From Ensifer adhaerens (GTDB lineage: Bacteria > Pseudomonadota > Alphaproteobacteria > Rhizobiales > Rhizobiaceae): 64,000 bases of DNA. Shown here piece by piece: positions 17,723-27,275 of this stretch. The stretch is taken from positions 2,774,001 to 2,838,000 of the forward strand of contig OCMG01000004.1 of assembly GCA_900215285.1 (NCBI GenBank). Direction: 5' to 3'. Position numbers and translations under genes: made by a program. Every line of letters starts with the position of its first letter. Within the stretch, counting starts at the first letter, position 1. The notes beneath the pieces were generated by a model. That model was given only the letters and a program-made list of their open reading frames with translations. It was not told where the DNA came from and ran no database searches.

Positions 17723-19447
17723 ATGCATATTCTGGCGCTGGCCGTCGACTATGACGGCACGATCGCTGAAAACGGCTTCGTTTCGCGCGAAACGATCGCA
17801 TCACTCGCTCGCCTGAAAGAAAGCGGCAGAAGACTTCTCCTCGTGACCGGTCGGCAACTCGACGATCTGCGACATGCCTGCCGGGACCTCGACATTTTCG
17901 ATTATGTCATAGCTGAGAATGGTGCGGTTCTTCATCAGCCACTTGCCGACCGGACGCGCGCCGTCGCGCCGCCACCCTCGCAACCTCTTGTCGAACGGCT
18001 GTCGAAGAACTCGATGCCGCTTTCGGTCGGCCATTCGATCATTGCGACCTGGCATCCTCACGAACACGCCGTCGTCGATGCTCTGCGCGACCTTGGGCTG
18101 GAGCATCAGATCATCTTCAACAAGGACGCCATCATGGTGCTGCCGGCGAATGTGAACAAGGCGACCGGCCTGAAACTCGCCCTGCAGAGTCTCGATATCT
18201 GCACATTGAGCGTCGCCGGCTGCGGCGACGCAGAGAATGATCATTCTTTTCTCCAGATCTGCGGCTGCTCCGCGGCAGTTGCCAATGCGCTGCCGTCCCT
18301 GAAGGCCTCTGTCGATGTCGTGTTGGGCGCAGACCATGGCCGCGGCGTCGCCGAATTCATCACCCGCATCATCGATGAAGACGATCGCATGTTGCCGCTC
18401 AGCCGGCGCGGGATTGCCGGTGGCTTCGACCAGAATGGCGAGATTTGCCATTTGCTCCCGGAAGACGTCGTTCTCGTCGCGGGAAATTCAGGCTGCGGCA
18501 AATCGAGCTATCTCACGCTTCTGACGGAACGCATGAGCGAGAAGGGACACGAGTTCTGCGTCATCGACCCGGAGGGCGATTATCTGTCGCTCGAAAACGC
18601 GGCAACGATCGGAGGCATCGACGCGCCGCCGAGTACCGACGATGCCCTGAGGCTACTGCTCCAGGCCGGCATCAACGTTGTCGTCAACACGATGGCGCTC
18701 GGCCTCGGCGCGCGGAAGCATCTCTTCAGCGAACTGATGCCTTCCATCCGCACGCTTCGCCGGACCTCGGGGCGTCCGCAATGGCTTATCATCGACGAGG
18801 CACATTACATCCTGCCGCACACTGTCGGAGACAATGCGCCAACTGCGCTGGCACGCTCCGGGGCTGTCATCGCCACCGTTGACCCGAACTCGATCAGTCT
18901 TGGCCGATTGAGGGAAGTCGATGTTTTAGTTGCGATGGGGACCACCGCCCCCAAGCTTGTGGCGGATGTCGCGCGCATCCTGGACCTGCAGCAACCGTTG
19001 GATATGCCGCGCATTGGACCAACGGAGTTTCTGATGTGGCGATTGAAGGGTGAAGGCAGTGAAAGCCCTCTCCGGGTGGTGAGACTGGAACAGCCCGCTC
19101 AACCGCATCACCGGCACAGCGGCAAGTATGCGCTCGGTGACGTCGGACAGGCGCGCAGCTTCTACTTCAACGGCATTGCCCGATACGCACACAACCTCCA
19201 GGATTTCATAGATCTTTCCGGGTTGCTTGATGCGCCGACATGGACCGCGCATTTGAAGGCTCATGACTATTCCGCGTGGTTCCGGAATGTCATCCGCGAC
19301 GATACGCTTTCTGACTGTGCGCTGGCGATCGAGCGAGATTCGAGTCTGTCGGCTGACGAGAGTCGGGCCCGTATCCGGCAGCTGATCCAATCGCGCTACA
19401 GTGTCGAGCAGGAGGATAACCTTGCATCCACTGCTTTTGCAGATTGA
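17723..19447 (+). CDS. HAD-family phosphatase fused to a HerA/DUF87-like ATPase
   Basis: Composite protein of 574 residues. Residues 1-230 form a Cof-type HAD hydrolase: LAVDYDGT with the nucleophile pair Asp9/Asp11, LLVTGR near 47-52, and GCGDAENDHSFL near 168-180. Residues about 245-450 form a P-loop ATPase: Walker A GNSGCGKSS near 254-262, FCVIDPEGDY, and Walker B QWLIIDEAHYILPH near 352-365, resembling HerA/VirB4-like proteins. The last 110 residues (FYFNGIARYAHNLQDFIDL, DYSAWFRNVIRDD) recur after HAD domains in related proteins, as I recall. The first ATG (17660) overlaps the FNR-type box, so 17723 is preferred. Function is unknown; a sugar-phosphate or nucleotide phosphatase gated by ATP hydrolysis is conceivable. 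Confidence 0.8.
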   Translation: MHILALAVDYDGTIAENGFVSRETIASLARLKESGRRLLLVTGRQLDDLRHACRDLDIFDYVIAENGAVLHQPLADRTRAVAPPPSQPLVERLSKNSMPLSVGHSIIATWHPHEHAVVDALRDLGLEHQIIFNKDAIMVLPANVNKATGLKLALQSLDICTLSVAGCGDAENDHSFLQICGCSAAVANALPSLKASVDVVLGADHGRGVAEFITRIIDEDDRMLPLSRRGIAGGFDQNGEICHLLPEDVVLVAGNSGCGKSSYLTLLTERMSEKGHEFCVIDPEGDYLSLENAATIGGIDAPPSTDDALRLLLQAGINVVVNTMALGLGARKHLFSELMPSIRTLRRTSGRPQWLIIDEAHYILPHTVGDNAPTALARSGAVIATVDPNSISLGRLREVDVLVAMGTTAPKLVADVARILDLQQPLDMPRIGPTEFLMWRLKGEGSESPLRVVRLEQPAQPHHRHSGKYALGDVGQARSFYFNGIARYAHNLQDFIDLSGLLDAPTWTAHLKAHDYSAWFRNVIRDDTLSDCALAIERDSSLSADESRARIRQLIQSRYSVEQEDNLASTAFAD

Positions 19448-19457
19448 TCCCTATCAA
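19444..19457. promoter_or_regulatory. FNR/FixK-type box before the HlyD-RbbA-YhhJ operon
   Basis: TTGATCCCTATCAA is a perfect canonical FNR site (TTGAT-N4-ATCAA). It overlaps the stop of the HAD-HerA gene and ends 46 or 64 bp before the two candidate starts of the HlyD gene (19503, 19521). Confidence 0.65.
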
Positions 19458-19502
19458 GGCACACCCCGGTCAGAAGCCCGATAGAAGACACATCACGATC
19501 TA

Positions 19503-20591
19503 ATGACGTGGGAGTGTGACTTGAACCGTTATTGGAAAATCGCCGGCGGCGTGGCGGTTGTTGCGGCCGTCCTCTACTTCGGTTGGCAATATCGCGCGGC
19601 TCAGGTCGCGGCGGATGCGATGAAGAGAATTGCCAGCGGCAATGGTCGCATCGAGGCCGTCGAAATCGACCTTGCGGCACGCACGGCCGGGCGCCTCAAG
19701 GAGGTGCTGGTTCGTGAAGGCGATTATGTCGAGACCGGTCAGGTCGTTGCCCGCATGGATATCGAACAACTCGAATCCCAGAGGCGCGAAGCGGAAGCAC
19801 AATTGACGCGCGCCCGGATCGGGATTGATACCGCGCAAAGTCTTGTTGCCCAGCGACTAGCAGAAAAGAACGCTGCAACCGCGACCGTCGCGCAATACCA
19901 GGTCCTCCTCCAGTCGGCACAGAAAAAACTGGGGCGCAGCACACAACTCTCCACATCGGGTTCTGTGCCCGACCAGACTGTGGACGACGACCGCGCCCGT
20001 GTTGATGGAGCTGCTGCCACGCTCGACGCCGGAAAGGCCCATGTTGCAGCCAGCGAGGCGGCGATCACGACAGCAAATGCGCAAGTCATGGACGCGAAGG
20101 CCGTCGTTCAGGCGGCCGAGGCTACACTTGCCCGCATCAATGCGGATTTGCGCGACAGCGAGTTGAAGGCGCCGCGCAACGGGCGCGTCCAGTATCTGGT
20201 CGCACAGCCGGGCGAGATCATCGCGGCCGGTGGGCGCGTTCTCAACATGCTGGATGTCGGCGATGTTTACATGACCTTCTTTCTCTCCACCGAGAATGCA
20301 GGTCGCACCGCAGTCGGCAGCGAAGCGCGGATCGTTCTCGATGCGGCCCCGCAATATGTCATTCCCGCCCGTATTTCCTTCATCTCTGACGTCGCCCAGT
20401 TTACGCCCAAGACCGTAGAAACGCAGGAAGAGCGGGCCAAACTGATGTTCCGGATCCGGGCGCAGGTCTCTCGCGAGCTTCTGCAGAAATATCTTGCGCA
20501 GGTGAAGACAGGCCTTCCCGGGCGGGCTTACGTCAAGGTCGATCCAACAGTTCCATGGCCGGCGGATTTGGCAAACCCGTTGGCACCCTGA
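19503..20591 (+). CDS. HlyD/YbhG-type periplasmic adaptor (membrane fusion protein)
   Basis: Envelope adaptor of 362 residues linking the downstream ABC transporter to the outer membrane. Seen: an N-terminal signal anchor (about 12-28), a biotinyl-lipoyl half ([34 protein letters not shown]), a long helical hairpin of about 130 residues rich in Ala, Gln and Arg, a second lipoyl half ([20 protein letters not shown]) and a beta-barrel domain. The ATG at 19503 and a TTG at 19521 (preceded by GGGAG) are both possible starts. The order adaptor-RbbA-YhhJ matches the E. coli yhiI-rbbA-yhhJ cluster. The substrate is unknown. Confidence 0.9.
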   Translation: MTWECDLNRYWKIAGGVAVVAAVLYFGWQYRAAQVAADAMKRIASGNGRIEAVEIDLAARTAGRLKEVLVREGDYVETGQVVARMDIEQLESQRREAEAQLTRARIGIDTAQSLVAQRLAEKNAATATVAQYQVLLQSAQKKLGRSTQLSTSGSVPDQTVDDDRARVDGAAATLDAGKAHVAASEAAITTANAQVMDAKAVVQAAEATLARINADLRDSELKAPRNGRVQYLVAQPGEIIAAGGRVLNMLDVGDVYMTFFLSTENAGRTAVGSEARIVLDAAPQYVIPARISFISDVAQFTPKTVETQEERAKLMFRIRAQVSRELLQKYLAQVKTGLPGRAYVKVDPTVPWPADLANPLAP

Positions 20592-20608
20592 GGCGGAGAC
20601 AATCCACC

Positions 20609-23350
20609 ATGGACGAAGCGCGCAAACCGGGCCTTGTCGTACAGTTGGGAAACCTGAGCCACTCGTATGGCAAGACGAACGCGCTGGACAACGTTTCGAT
20701 CGACATAACCCAAGGCGCCATGGTCGCCCTGATCGGACCGGACGGCGTTGGGAAGTCGACGCTTCTGTCGATTGTCGCCGGTGCCCGCGCCATTCAAGCC
20801 GGCGGCGTGACCGTACTCGGCGGGGACATGAGGAATTCGCGCCACCGCGGCCGTGCCTGCCCGACCATTGCCTATATGCCCCAGGGTCTGGGCCGCAATC
20901 TCTACGCTACGCTGTCGGTCTATGAGAATATCGATTTCTTCGGCAGCCTCTTCGGGGTGCCAAGTCACCGACGGCACAAACGCATCGAAGAACTCCTCAA
21001 ATGGACAGGGCTTGCCGGGTTCGAGGATCGGCCCGCGGGCAAGCTGTCGGGCGGCATGAAGCAGAAGCTGGGGCTATGCTGTGCGCTGCTGCATGATCCC
21101 GATCTGCTGATCCTGGATGAGCCCACCACCGGCGTCGATCCCTTGTCGCGACGGCAATTCTGGAACCTCATCAATGAGATCCGGTCGGACCGCCCGCAGA
21201 TGACGGTGATGGTCGCCACGGCCTATATGGAAGAGGCGGCGCAGTTCGGACATCTCGTGGCAATGAAGGCCGGCAAGGTTCTGGCGCAAGGGTCGCTTCC
21301 CGAAATCCTGGCGCAGACGGCCACGGACAGGCTGGAAGCAGCCTATCTGGCGCTGATGTCCGAGGGAGGCATGCCGGGCCGACAGCGCACGCTGGCCCTG
21401 CCTGCCCCCTCCTTCAACGACGCGGAAATCGCCATTCAGGCCGAGAGCCTGACGGCGACATTCGGCGACTTTGTCGCGGTGGATGATGTCAGCTTTCAGA
21501 TACGCCGTGGCGAAATTTTCGGCTTCATTGGCTCGAATGGCTGCGGCAAGACCACGACGATGAAGATGTTGACTGGTCTCCTGCCATCCGCGCACGGCAC
21601 AGCCCTCCTATTCGGAAAGCCGATCGATCCGCACGACATTGGTACACGCCGTCGCGTCGGCTACATGGCGCAATCCTTCTCGCTCTATTCCGAGCTGACC
21701 GTCCGGCAGAATCTCGATCTCCACGCCCGTCTCATGCGGATGCCGCCGGACAGGATTACGGACCGGATTGCAGAGGTCGCCGCCCGTTTCGATCTGACGA
21801 AGATCATGGACGCCCTGCCGACATCGCTGCCGCTCGGCATCCGCCAGCGGCTTTCACTGGCCGTGGCGCTCGTTCACTCGCCCGAAATCCTCATTCTCGA
21901 TGAACCGACATCGGGCGTCGATCCAGCAGCACGCGACGCGTTCTGGGATATGCTGACCGAACTGTCGCGGCACGACAATGTGACAATCTTCATCTCCACT
22001 CATTTCATGGATGAAGCGGAACGCTGCGATCGTGTCGCGCTCATGCATGGAGGGCGCGTTCTGGCCTCAGATACCCCGACCGCCATCTGCACCAGCCGCA
22101 ATGCCAATACGCTTGAGGAAGCCTTCATCGGCTATCTCGAAGAGGAAACTGACAGTCCCCTGCCCACGAGCCTTTCAAGGGACGCCGGAGACACGCAAGC
22201 CCCGGCCAGGCCCAAACATCGCCACGTCTTTGACCTGCGCCGCGCCGCAAGCTACAGCCGCCGGGAGATGCTGGAACTGCGCCGTGACCCCATTCGGGCA
22301 GCGCTGGCGCTGATTGGTAGCGTTCTTCTGATGTTCGTCTTCGGATACGGCATCAACACCGATGTCAAGGATATGAGCTTCGCCGTTCTGGATGGCGACA
22401 ACACGTCTTTGAGCCGGGACTATGTCGCCGGGCTATCCGGTTCACCCTACTTCATCCAGCAGCGCCCCCTGACCGACTACGCAGATCTCGATCGCCGGAT
22501 GCGCGACGGTTCGCTTCAACTCGCCATCGACATTCCCGCCGGCTTTGCCGCCCGTCTCGCACGCGGACGTGACGTGGAAATCGGCGCCTGGGTCGACGGT
22601 GCCATGCCGCAGCGCGCGGAAACCCTTATCGGTTATGTGAACGGAATGCATGTCCACTGGTTGACCCAACGCGCCCGCGACCTCTTTGGCGGCGCTGCAT
22701 CGGCCGGGGTCAATATCGAGACCCGGTTCCGTTACAATCCCAATATAGAGAGCCTGATATCCATGGCGCCGGCGGTCATTCCGCTTCTGCTCCTGCTGAT
22801 ACCCGCAATCCTTTCGACGTTGTCCGTCGTGCGCGAAAAGGACCTGGGCTCCATCGTCAATTTCTATGTGACCCCCGTCACACGGCTGGAATTCCTGCTC
22901 GGCAAGCAGATGCCCTATCTCGCGCTCGGCGTCGTCAATGCGCTGCTCCTCTGGCTGTTCGCGTTGCTGGTCTTCCGCGTACCCTTCACCGGCAGCTTTG
23001 CGGCATTCGCCTTGGCAGCCGTGCTTTACGTCGGATTTTCCACCGCCTTCGGGCTTCTGGTCTCGACCTTCATGTCGAGCCAGATCGCTGCCATCTTTGG
23101 CACGACGCTGATGACGATCATTCCGGCGGTGCAGTTCTCCGGGATGATCGACCCGGTCTCGTCTCTGCAAGGCCTCGGAGCCTGGATCGGCAGTGTCTAT
23201 CCGACGACGTATTTCAATATCATCGCGCGCGGCACGTTCTCCAAAGGTCTGATGCTGGACCAGCTCGGCAGCACGCTGGTGCCGCTGGTGCTCGCCGGCC
23301 CGTTGCTGATCTTCGTTGCCGCCCTGCTACTCAAGAAACAGGCGGTATAA
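20609..23350 (+). CDS. rbbA: RbbA-type protein: two ABC ATPase domains plus ABC-2 permease
   Basis: Protein of 913 residues. The first ATPase (about 10-235) has Walker [10 protein letters not shown], signature LSGGMKQK and [12 protein letters not shown]; the second (about 275-500) has GSNGCGKTT, a degenerate signature region [10 protein letters not shown] and [22 protein letters not shown] ends this half as in RbbA. From about 560 an ABC-2 permease follows, with one N-terminal helix, a periplasmic domain and five C-terminal helices. E. coli RbbA is reported as ribosome-associated, but the neighbours (HlyD adaptor, YhhJ permease) point to an export pump. The start ATG is 17 bp after the adaptor stop. 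Confidence 0.9.
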   Translation: MDEARKPGLVVQLGNLSHSYGKTNALDNVSIDITQGAMVALIGPDGVGKSTLLSIVAGARAIQAGGVTVLGGDMRNSRHRGRACPTIAYMPQGLGRNLYATLSVYENIDFFGSLFGVPSHRRHKRIEELLKWTGLAGFEDRPAGKLSGGMKQKLGLCCALLHDPDLLILDEPTTGVDPLSRRQFWNLINEIRSDRPQMTVMVATAYMEEAAQFGHLVAMKAGKVLAQGSLPEILAQTATDRLEAAYLALMSEGGMPGRQRTLALPAPSFNDAEIAIQAESLTATFGDFVAVDDVSFQIRRGEIFGFIGSNGCGKTTTMKMLTGLLPSAHGTALLFGKPIDPHDIGTRRRVGYMAQSFSLYSELTVRQNLDLHARLMRMPPDRITDRIAEVAARFDLTKIMDALPTSLPLGIRQRLSLAVALVHSPEILILDEPTSGVDPAARDAFWDMLTELSRHDNVTIFISTHFMDEAERCDRVALMHGGRVLASDTPTAICTSRNANTLEEAFIGYLEEETDSPLPTSLSRDAGDTQAPARPKHRHVFDLRRAASYSRREMLELRRDPIRAALALIGSVLLMFVFGYGINTDVKDMSFAVLDGDNTSLSRDYVAGLSGSPYFIQQRPLTDYADLDRRMRDGSLQLAIDIPAGFAARLARGRDVEIGAWVDGAMPQRAETLIGYVNGMHVHWLTQRARDLFGGAASAGVNIETRFRYNPNIESLISMAPAVIPLLLLLIPAILSTLSVVREKDLGSIVNFYVTPVTRLEFLLGKQMPYLALGVVNALLLWLFALLVFRVPFTGSFAAFALAAVLYVGFSTAFGLLVSTFMSSQIAAIFGTTLMTIIPAVQFSGMIDPVSSLQGLGAWIGSVYPTTYFNIIARGTFSKGLMLDQLGSTLVPLVLAGPLLIFVAALLLKKQAV

Positions 23351-23351
23351 G

Positions 23352-24464
23352 ATGAGAGTTGCGACCGTCTTCCACTTGGGCGTCAAGGAGTTGCGCGGTC
23401 TGATGCGCGACCCCGCTCTCATTGCATTCATCATCTACGCCTTTACCGTTGCCGTGTACGTTGAAGCAAAAGCAGTCCCCGAAACGCTGCGCAACGCGCC
23501 GATCGCGATTGCCGACGAAGACGACTCCCCGCTCTCCCGCCGCATCGCCGATGCTTTCGCGGCGCCCTATTTCAAAGCCCCAACCATGATTGCGCCGCGG
23601 GACGCAGATGCGCGCCTTGACAAGGGGAGCGACACATTCGCACTCGACATTCCGCCAGATTTCCAGAGCGACCTGATCAACGGAAAGTCGCCGTCCGTGC
23701 AGCTCAATGTCGATGCGACGCGCATGACGCAGGCTTTCTCTGGATCTGGCTATGTGCAGGCCATCGTCACTTCCGAAGTCAGCAGCTTTCTGGCATCGGG
23801 CACGGCCACTCAGCCTGCTAACGCAGACCTCGTCCTGCGAGCCCGGTTCAATCCCGAGCTGAACCAGGGCTGGTTTTCCTCCGTCATGCACGTCATCAAC
23901 AGTGTCACGATGCTGTCGATCATCCTGAGCGGGACTGCGATCATTCGTGAACGCGAACGCGGCACACTGGAACATCTGCTCGTAATGCCAGTAAGGCCCA
24001 GCGAGATCATGGCCGCCAAGGTGATTTCCATGGGTCTGGTCGTCTTTGGAGCGACGTGGCTTTCGCTCACATTTGTTGTTCAGGGCCTGCTCAAAGTACC
24101 AATTGAGGGGTCAGTGGCGCTTTTCATGGCCGGAGCGGTGCTTCATCTTATGGCGACGACCGCCATGGGAATCGCGCTCGCCATCCTCGCGGGATCGATG
24201 CCCCAGTTCGGCCTTCTGCTCATGCTGGTGCTGATGCCGCTCGAAATCCTTTCCGGCGCGACAACCCCACGCGAGAGCATGCCCGCGGCGATCCAGACTA
24301 TCATGCTGGCCGCGCCCAATACCCACTTTATCGCCCTGGCTCAGGCAATCCTTTATCGAGGCGCCGGTCTCTCGGTGGTATGGCCGCAATTTGTGTGGCT
24401 CGCGGCAATCTCGACAGGCTTCATCGCCTTCTCACTAACTCGAATGCAAAGTTCACTGCGTTGA
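23352..24464 (+). CDS. ABC-2 type permease (YhhJ-like)
   Basis: Inner-membrane permease of 370 residues, partner of the RbbA-type protein; its ATG follows that gene's stop by one base. Seen: an N-terminal helix (LIAFIIYAFTVAVYVEA), a periplasmic domain of about 150 residues with IAIADEDDSPLSRRI, then five helices including the conserved RERERGTLEHLLVMPVRPSE loop typical of ABC-2 permeases, and GATTPRESMP near the end. Together with the permease half of RbbA it would form a heterodimeric channel. The operon box is at 19444. Confidence 0.9.
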   Translation: MRVATVFHLGVKELRGLMRDPALIAFIIYAFTVAVYVEAKAVPETLRNAPIAIADEDDSPLSRRIADAFAAPYFKAPTMIAPRDADARLDKGSDTFALDIPPDFQSDLINGKSPSVQLNVDATRMTQAFSGSGYVQAIVTSEVSSFLASGTATQPANADLVLRARFNPELNQGWFSSVMHVINSVTMLSIILSGTAIIRERERGTLEHLLVMPVRPSEIMAAKVISMGLVVFGATWLSLTFVVQGLLKVPIEGSVALFMAGAVLHLMATTAMGIALAILAGSMPQFGLLLMLVLMPLEILSGATTPRESMPAAIQTIMLAAPNTHFIALAQAILYRGAGLSVVWPQFVWLAAISTGFIAFSLTRMQSSLR

Positions 24465-24565
24465 TCATGACACATTGGCGCGTTTGATCGGGAGCACGGC
24501 TTGCCCGGCTCGGTCTCGCAGATCGCCCCACACAATCAGATTCCCAACAATCAAGGGAGCCACCG

Positions 24566-25816
24566 ATGACCGCCGAGATGATGATGCGTTATGCTGTCGC
24601 GCTTGCAATTGGCACGCTGGTTGGACTGGAACGAGGTTGGCGTGGACGCGAAGAACCAGCCGGGCACAGGATTGCGGGAATTCGCACATATTCCATAACC
24701 GGTTTGCTCGGAGCAGTCGTTGGCAGTCTGACCGCAATCACCAACTCAGCCGCACCGATTATGGCGAGTATTCTCATCTACGGCCTGCTGTTTGGCAGCT
24801 TGGAGTTTTGGAAGGCTCTGGACGAGCGGGAGTTCAGCATAACGAGTTTTGTCGCAGCATTGCTCACTCTGGTTCTTGGTTCTCTCGCCGTTCTTGGCGA
24901 TCAGCGTCTGGCGGCCGCAGCGGGTGTTACCCTGACGATTCTGCTCGCGAGCAGGGAATATCTTCACTCTGCACTTCGGAAGATTAGCTGGATCGAGATC
25001 AGGTCCGCCATTGTGCTTGCAGCTATGACCGCGATCGTTCTGCCGATGCTACCTGATGAAACACTTGACCCTTGGGGCGGCTTCAATCCGAGAGAGGTTT
25101 GGCTTCTGACTGTCCTGACAGCAGCAATTTCCTATTTCGGATATATCGCTGCCCGGTTAGTCGGCCCTTCCAAGGGAGCCATAGTGACAGGCTTATCGGC
25201 CGGACTGGTATCGTCAACGTCTGTCACATTAGCGTTTGCGCGTACCGCAAGTCAGAATCCGGTCGCTCTACCTCTGGTGGCGGGAGCATGCTCGGCGGCC
25301 ATGGTTTCCGTATTACGGGTTTGCGGTATCGTGGCGATGATCAGACCGGATTTGCTCTTCTTCGTAGCTCCGCCTGCCCTCACCGCAGCCCTGGTGCTTG
25401 CCGTCTTTGCAGCTCTATTCCTGCTAAATTCAAGGGGTGCGGCGGAAACCAGGGAGCCGCTGAGCCGCAACCCCTTTGAACTGAAACATTTGCTCTTTTT
25501 CGCCTTCGCCTTTGCAGTCGTCTCCGTGGTGAGTGCAGCCTTCTTCAATCGATACGGATCGTCGAGTCTGATTACCAGCTCTGCACTTTCCGGGATGTTT
25601 GACGTGGATATCGGTGTGCTGAGCGCTCTACGGCTCGAGGGAAACTCTGTCTCATCCGTGGATATTGGAAGAGCGGTGCTCGGCGCTTTAGCCACAAACG
25701 CGCTGGGACGACTGATACTCGCAGGAGCTTCGGGGCCGCTGCGCTTCGTCCTGCCGCTTTCGGCAGCAACCGCCTGCGCGGCAGCTTCGGGGGCAGTGGT
25801 GATGCTCATGATATGA
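24566..25816 (+). CDS. MgtC/SapB-like, DUF4010 membrane protein
   Basis: Polytopic inner-membrane protein of 416 residues with about twelve hydrophobic segments. The N-terminus YAVALAIGTLVGLERGW and GIRTYSITGLLGAVVG are characteristic of the MgtC/SapB domain; the remainder (KGAIVTGLSAGLVSSTSVTLAFART, then more helices) matches the DUF4010 extension. MgtC proteins are linked to growth in low Mg2+ and to ATP synthase control, but this long form has no settled role. It is 101 bp after the permease and has no clear FNR-type box, so it may be read through or have its own promoter. It is the last gene before the IS3 remnant. Confidence 0.85.
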   Translation: MTAEMMMRYAVALAIGTLVGLERGWRGREEPAGHRIAGIRTYSITGLLGAVVGSLTAITNSAAPIMASILIYGLLFGSLEFWKALDEREFSITSFVAALLTLVLGSLAVLGDQRLAAAAGVTLTILLASREYLHSALRKISWIEIRSAIVLAAMTAIVLPMLPDETLDPWGGFNPREVWLLTVLTAAISYFGYIAARLVGPSKGAIVTGLSAGLVSSTSVTLAFARTASQNPVALPLVAGACSAAMVSVLRVCGIVAMIRPDLLFFVAPPALTAALVLAVFAALFLLNSRGAAETREPLSRNPFELKHLLFFAFAFAVVSVVSAAFFNRYGSSSLITSSALSGMFDVDIGVLSALRLEGNSVSSVDIGRAVLGALATNALGRLILAGASGPLRFVLPLSAATACAAASGAVVMLMI

Positions 25817-25920
25817 CCTGAGCCCCTGAACTTGCTCCAAATTTTGGTACAGTCCGTCACGATCTTGCTCTGAGCCCGAACCTTGGACCGCCCGGCTGGG
25901 TAATTTCCCGGGCTGTCTGC

Positions 25921-26104
25921 TCATGGCGGACCGGATGCGCCTGAGCCATTCATCAGCGAAATCGGCGGCTTGTTGCCGATAGCGCTATGGGGTCGGACCT
26001 CGTTGTAGTCTCTACGCCAATCTGTTCATGTTGATGGGCCATCCCTCTCTTTGCAGCAGCGCTTGTGCTGCGAACGCATCAAACTGTGGTCGGAAACGGT
26101 TGAA
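25921..26104 (-). pseudogene. IS3-family OrfB transposase remnant, internally deleted
   Basis: On the minus strand two pieces of an IS3-type integrase can be read in different frames. From 26104 downward: an HTH_21-like piece with the motif LLQREGWPINMNRL, stopping at TAG. From 26025 to 25921: the C-terminal end with TDWRRDYNEVRPHSAIGN and a terminal MNGSGASGPP before a TGA. The DDE core that should lie between them is missing, so this is an inactive chimeric relic. It marks the boundary between the stress island and the catabolic cassette. Confidence 0.75.
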
Positions 26105-26271
26105 GTTTGATACAGACCTGACTTGAATTGAACATTAATCCTGAAATTCGGGCCTTCCGGCAGAAAAAAGCATCAGTGTGGAAGTCCTGGATAGCCGCCC
26201 GCCATGAAGTTCAATCAATAGTCGCTTTTTTGCCACGTCGCTCGTAAGGGGGTGCTTGCACTTAAAGGCTC

Positions 26272-26285
26272 AAAGATATATCTTT
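26272..26285. promoter_or_regulatory. palindrome upstream of gntR, candidate operator
   Basis: AAAGATATATCTTT is a perfect 14-bp palindrome about 180 bp before the chosen GntR start. The nine bases TATATCTTT recur at 40612-40620 in front of the 14-gene operon, suggesting a shared operator for the GntR-type regulator. Confidence 0.35.
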
Positions 26286-26466
26286 AAGCCCTATATAACA
26301 GGTTCTTCGTTGCTCTCAGGCGCATGCGGTTTCTGGCTTTTTGGTCATAGACGATCGGACCTTCGCGCTGAGGGACGTAGCCGAATGATCTGAGGGATGT
26401 TCATGCGGGCTTCTCGTGCGACCAGGTCCTGATATGCTCGCGGAACCGCAATCGGAATTTCACCAC

Positions 26467-27237
26467 ATGGCTGAGACCAGTTCACCGACGCCGCTCTATT
26501 ACCGGGTCTATGCCGTCCTGCGTGAAAGAATTGTCAGAGGCTATTACAGTAGCGACGCTCCGATCCCCAGCGAGGCGGAATTGGCGGAAAGTTTTTCCGT
26601 TAGCCGAATCACCATCCGCAAGGCCATGGAGATGCTGACGAAAGAAAGGCTTGTGACACGTACGCGCGGTCGCGGGACATTCGTCAGCGATCGCTCTAGG
26701 GAGAACCGCCTCAACCGCGCGGTCGTCTCCAACATCAACGGTCTTTTCAGCTATCTGAACACCGTGGGAGAAAGCACGCGGCTGAAGGTGATCAGCCTTG
26801 ATAAAGGTGAAGCGCCACCCCGCATCTGCGCCAGCATGAATATATCACCCCAGGCAGAACTGGTGCGGTCGGTCCGGGTCCGAGCGCTCGACGGGCGTCC
26901 CTATTCGCTCTCGATCGCCTATCTGCTTCCGGAAATCGGGGGCTCGCTAAAGCGGGAGGATCTGGCGACGACCAACATGATCGACCTGGTCCAGCAGTCA
27001 GGCGCGGTCGTTGAAAAGGTCGAACAGACATTGACCGCCACGCTTGCCGACGATTACGCGGCCAAGCACCTGAAAATCCCCGTCGGCGCACCGCTGATGC
27101 TGGTGACACGCCTGTTCTTCGATGCGCAAGGCAAGGCCTTTTACGCTGCGGAAATCTTCTACTGCGCCGACCGTTACGAATATCGCGTTTCATTGACGCG
27201 CGAAGACGGGAAGGATTTTGCCCTGGGCAGTCACTAG
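26467..27237 (+). CDS. GntR-family transcriptional regulator (HutC subfamily, UTRA domain)
   Basis: Regulator of 256 residues: an N-terminal winged helix (about 10-75, with PIPSEAELAESFSVSRITIRKAMEML and TRTRGRGTFV) and a C-terminal UTRA ligand-binding domain (about 90-250) ending LMLVTRLFFDAQGKAFYAAEIFYCADRYEYRV in family style. Starts at 26416 (GTG), 26434 or 26467 are possible; 26467 (MAETSS) gives the usual distance to the DNA-binding domain. It is convergent with the 14-gene catabolic run, 38 bp from its last stop, and is the only regulator in that region, so it probably represses the operon until a pathway metabolite binds. Confidence 0.88.
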   Translation: MAETSSPTPLYYRVYAVLRERIVRGYYSSDAPIPSEAELAESFSVSRITIRKAMEMLTKERLVTRTRGRGTFVSDRSRENRLNRAVVSNINGLFSYLNTVGESTRLKVISLDKGEAPPRICASMNISPQAELVRSVRVRALDGRPYSLSIAYLLPEIGGSLKREDLATTNMIDLVQQSGAVVEKVEQTLTATLADDYAAKHLKIPVGAPLMLVTRLFFDAQGKAFYAAEIFYCADRYEYRVSLTREDGKDFALGSH

Positions 27238-27275
27238 CCAGTCTCTTGTCCATATGCGGCTGGCGTTGCTTGGCC

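Larger units (their letters stand above)
25817..26466. other. island/cassette junction with degraded insertion sequence
   Basis: 650 bp between the DUF4010 gene and the GntR gene. It contains an IS3-family transposase remnant (25921-26104), then unassigned sequence, a 14-bp palindrome at 26272-26285 upstream of the regulator, and an open frame of 38 codons on the minus strand at 26284-26400 without start or recognisable similarity. No intact gene is visible. Confidence 0.75.

Noticed and set aside
24450..24500. FNR-type box before the DUF4010 gene (TTGATCATGACACA and nearby TTGATCGGGAGCA)
   Set aside because: Only one half-site is intact in each case; two or more mismatches in the other half.
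26284..26400. 38-codon open frame on the minus strand upstream of gntR
   Set aside because: No start codon, no recognisable family and bounded by stops; probably decayed or non-coding sequence.
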